64,000 nucleotides of DNA, taken from assembly GCF_001039005.1 (NCBI RefSeq), contig NZ_LDWR01000045.1:1-64000 (forward strand), given 5' to 3'. This document shows positions 61,661-64,000 of this stretch, one piece after another. Every line of letters starts with the position of its first letter. The first letter of the stretch is position 1. Source of the stretch: Burkholderia cepacia. Lineage in GTDB: Bacteria > Pseudomonadota > Gammaproteobacteria > Burkholderiales > Burkholderiaceae. The position numbers were made by a program, and so were the translations under genes. The notes below the pieces were generated by a model. It worked only from the letters and a program-made list of their open reading frames with translations, was not told the origin of the DNA and ran no database searches.

Positions 61661-64000
61661 TCAGGCGCCGGTGCTGCCGGTGGCGCGATGCGCGATGACG
61701 TTCGGATGGTCGCCGCGCACGCCGAAGCGCGCGATCAGCGCGGGAATCGCGTCGGCCGGCACCGGGCGCGAGAACAGGAAGCCCTGCGCCTCGATCTCGC
61801 CGAGCGCGGACAGCCACGTGATCTGCTCTTCCGTTTCCGTGCCTTCGACGACGACGGTCAGTCCGAGCGAGCGCGCGAGATGCACGATCGACGACACCAT
61901 CACGCACACGCTGCGATCGTTCGGGATCGCCTGCACGAACGAGCGGTCCACCTTCAGCGTGTCGACGGAGAAGCGGTGCAGGTACGACAGCGACGAATAG
62001 CCGGTGCCGAAATCGTCGAGCGCGATCCGGATGCCGAGCTTCTTCAGCGCGACGATCTTCTCGGACACGAGTTCCGGGTATTCCATCATCGCGGTTTCGG
62101 TGATCTCGAGTTCGAGCCGGTTCGCGTCGATGCCGGTTTCCTGCAGCGTGCGCGAGATCGTCTCGATCAGGTCGCCGCGCCAGAACTGCACGGGCGAGAT
62201 GTTGACCGCGAGCGTCAGCGTGTCGTGGCCGTCGTCGCGCCAGCGTGCGATCTGCTCGCACGCGGTGCGGATCACGAAGTCGCCGATCGGCACGATCAGG
62301 CCCGTCGATTCGGCGATCGAAATGAATTCGTTCGCGGAGATGATCCCGTGCTCGGGGTGATCCCAGCGCGCGAGCGCCTCGAAGCCGGTGATGTAGCGGT
62401 GCGTGAGGTCGATCTTCGGCTGGTACGCGAGGAACAGCTGCCCCTCGGCGAGCGCGACGCGCAATTGCTGTTCCCAGCGCATCAGGTGGTCGGCACGGTG
62501 CGACAGGTGCGGCGCATAGAACTGGTAGCAGTTCTTGCCGGCGTCCTTCGCGCTGTACATCGCGAGGTCGGCCTTCTTCAGCAGGTCGATTTCGCTTTCG
62601 TTCGCCACGCTGTGCAGCGCGATGCCGATGCTCGCATGCAGCACGAACGAACTGCCGCGCACGTCGAAGGGTTCGCCGAACATCCGGATGATCGCTTCCG
62701 CGAGCCGCACCGCGCGCCGCTCGACGTCGTCGCCCTTCATCACGACGACGAACTCGTCGCCGCCGATGCGCGCGAGCGAGCCTTCGTCGCCGACCGCATC
62801 GGACAGGCGCGACGCGGTCATCTGCAGCACGATGTCGCCGGCGTTGTGGCCGAGCGTGTCGTTGACGGTCTTGAAGTTGTCGAGGTCGATGAACAGCAGG
62901 CCGAGCCGCGACAGGCTCGTGGGCATCGACACGTCGTTGCGCAGCCCGCGCAGCGTCGCATAGCGGTTCGCGAGGCCGGTGAGCAGGTCGTATTCCGCGA
63001 GCTGCGTCATCTCGCGCTCGCGGCCGAGCAGCTTGCCGATCAGGCCCGTCGCGACGCCGAAGAACGCGAGCATCGCGAGCGTGATGAAGCTCGTCATCAG
63101 CAGGTAGACGTTGCGCGTGTGGTAGTAGTCCGCGAACTCTTCCGTTTGCGACAGCCCGACCATCACCGCGAGCGGGTAGCCGTCGAGGTGGCGGTACGAC
63201 ACGATGCGCGTCACGCCGTCGATCGGGTCGATGATCGTGCCCGTCACGCGCTCGGCGATCGGGTAAACACCCGAGGCCGAAAACGCGCCCGGCGCGTTGC
63301 TGACCGAGCCCGTGCGCCGCGCGAGCACCGTGCCCGTGTCGGACACGACCGCGATCACGCCTTCCTTGCCGATCGCCGCGTTGTTGTAGAAGTCGTTCGT
63401 GAAGTAGCTCGGGTCTTCCGACACGACGACGATGCCCGCGAAGCTGCCGTCCGGGTTGTTCAGGCGCCGTGTCATCTGCAGCGTCCAGTGGCTCGAGACG
63501 CGGCCGAGCACGGGCTTGCTGATGAAGAGGCGGTCGTCGTTGTTCGCGAGGTGAACCTTGAAGTGCTCGCGATCGGACAGGTTGATCGGCTGCGGATGGA
63601 GTTCGGCGGTGTTCGCGAACAGGATGCCCTTCGCGTTGACGAGCGACACCTGGATCAGCGTGTCGCTCGGTACGACGCCTTTTTCGACGGCGCTCGCGAG
63701 GTTGAAGCGCGCGGGCGACTTCTCGAACTCGAACTTGACGAAGCGGGTGATCTGGTCGACCTGGTGGATCGCCTTGACCGTATGCTGCTCGAGCGCGGAG
63801 GACAGGATTGCCGCGGACGCCGCGGCCTCCTTGTACGCGCTGTCCTTCTCCACCGACAGGCGCGCGATGATCACGGCCCACAGCAGCGCGAGCGCCAGCA
63901 TCCCGAGCAGCGGGATCGCGAACAGCGCACGCCGGCGCGATTTGCGCGGCGCGCGTAGCGGCCGGGTCGGCGGCGTGTGGTTGGACCGGGCGGAGCTCAT
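61661..64000 (-). CDS. Membrane dCache-GGDEF-EAL cyclic-di-GMP protein
   Basis: 779 residues; the ATG is formed by the last three bases of the window, so the upstream region is outside. Two membrane segments, about residues 27-48 and 300-320, enclose a periplasmic double-Cache sensor domain. GGDEF domain: RIGGDEFVVVMKG, intact catalytic motif. EAL domain: ITGFEALARWDHPEHGII, LAVNISPVQF, LELEITETAMM and ALDDFGTGYSSL, with the metal ligands present. It can in principle make and degrade c-di-GMP; the net activity is unknown. No RxxD inhibitory site is seen five residues before GGDEF. Confidence 0.94.
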   Translation of the reverse strand: MSSARSNHTPPTRPLRAPRKSRRRALFAIPLLGMLALALLWAVIIARLSVEKDSAYKEAAASAAILSSALEQHTVKAIHQVDQITRFVKFEFEKSPARFNLASAVEKGVVPSDTLIQVSLVNAKGILFANTAELHPQPINLSDREHFKVHLANNDDRLFISKPVLGRVSSHWTLQMTRRLNNPDGSFAGIVVVSEDPSYFTNDFYNNAAIGKEGVIAVVSDTGTVLARRTGSVSNAPGAFSASGVYPIAERVTGTIIDPIDGVTRIVSYRHLDGYPLAVMVGLSQTEEFADYYHTRNVYLLMTSFITLAMLAFFGVATGLIGKLLGREREMTQLAEYDLLTGLANRYATLRGLRNDVSMPTSLSRLGLLFIDLDNFKTVNDTLGHNAGDIVLQMTASRLSDAVGDEGSLARIGGDEFVVVMKGDDVERRAVRLAEAIIRMFGEPFDVRGSSFVLHASIGIALHSVANESEIDLLKKADLAMYSAKDAGKNCYQFYAPHLSHRADHLMRWEQQLRVALAEGQLFLAYQPKIDLTHRYITGFEALARWDHPEHGIISANEFISIAESTGLIVPIGDFVIRTACEQIARWRDDGHDTLTLAVNISPVQFWRGDLIETISRTLQETGIDANRLELEITETAMMEYPELVSEKIVALKKLGIRIALDDFGTGYSSLSYLHRFSVDTLKVDRSFVQAIPNDRSVCVMVSSIVHLARSLGLTVVVEGTETEEQITWLSALGEIEAQGFLFSRPVPADAIPALIARFGVRGDHPNVIAHRATGSTGA

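Overview
The window is a high-GC chromosomal segment typical of Burkholderia, most likely the Burkholderia cepacia complex. This rests on gene content and order (ppc facing hemC-hemDX-hemY, nadE-glnB followed by an OmpC-type porin, parE-parC), strong G/C third-position bias, and several families common in this genus. The species assignment is an inference from memory of gene order; no search was run.

Core and metabolic part (1-42.5 kb). An XRE/MmyB-type regulator cut by the left edge diverges from a methyltransferase. Next come PEP carboxylase and the haem genes hemC, hemDX (a fused uroporphyrinogen-III synthase and HemX) and hemY. An ALDH-SDR-MFS catabolic set follows, then a cluster of covarying hairpin repeats, inorganic pyrophosphatase, a GIY-YIG protein with a histone-H1-like tail, NAD synthetase with PII, and a porin behind an unusually structured upstream region. 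A histidine/basic amino acid ABC transporter (hisJ-hisQ-hisM-hisP), pirin, and an OmpR/EnvZ-like two-component system divergent from a Spy/CpxP-like gene come next. A two-gene NitT/TauT-type ABC transporter without a binding protein, two tandem paralogous lipoproteins, otsA coupled to an AAA ATPase, ecotin, a divergent TetR/SDR pair and initiator tRNA-Met complete this part.

Copper island (about 42.9-50.2 kb). Between tRNA-fMet and tRNA-Arg(CCT) lies a minus-strand block flanked by mobile-element debris. It reads, in transcription order: truncated integrase, 3' half of an outer-membrane protein gene, truncated copC paralogue, a small membrane protein, bufA (four-Cys DUF2282 precursor), bufB (DUF692/MNIO enzyme), bufC (DUF2063 partner), a Tat-type 13-Cys Csp1 copper-storage protein, DUF2946, an outer-membrane protein, copC, and a copD whose 3' end is replaced in frame by the 3' end of an IS30 transposase. 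This is the most interesting part of the window: a bufferin (copper-sequestering modified peptide) system combined with Csp storage and periplasmic copper handling, shaped by at least two deletion or recombination junctions and a probable gene-conversion tract.

Right part (50.3-64 kb). Rubredoxin, a DUF4399 protein, an ABC-F ATPase, topoisomerase IV (parE, parC) with DnaA-box-like sequences just upstream of parE, a CopD-like membrane protein, a LysR regulator divergent from a PACE efflux transporter, chromate transporter chrA, and a large dCache-GGDEF-EAL protein whose start codon is the last base of the window.
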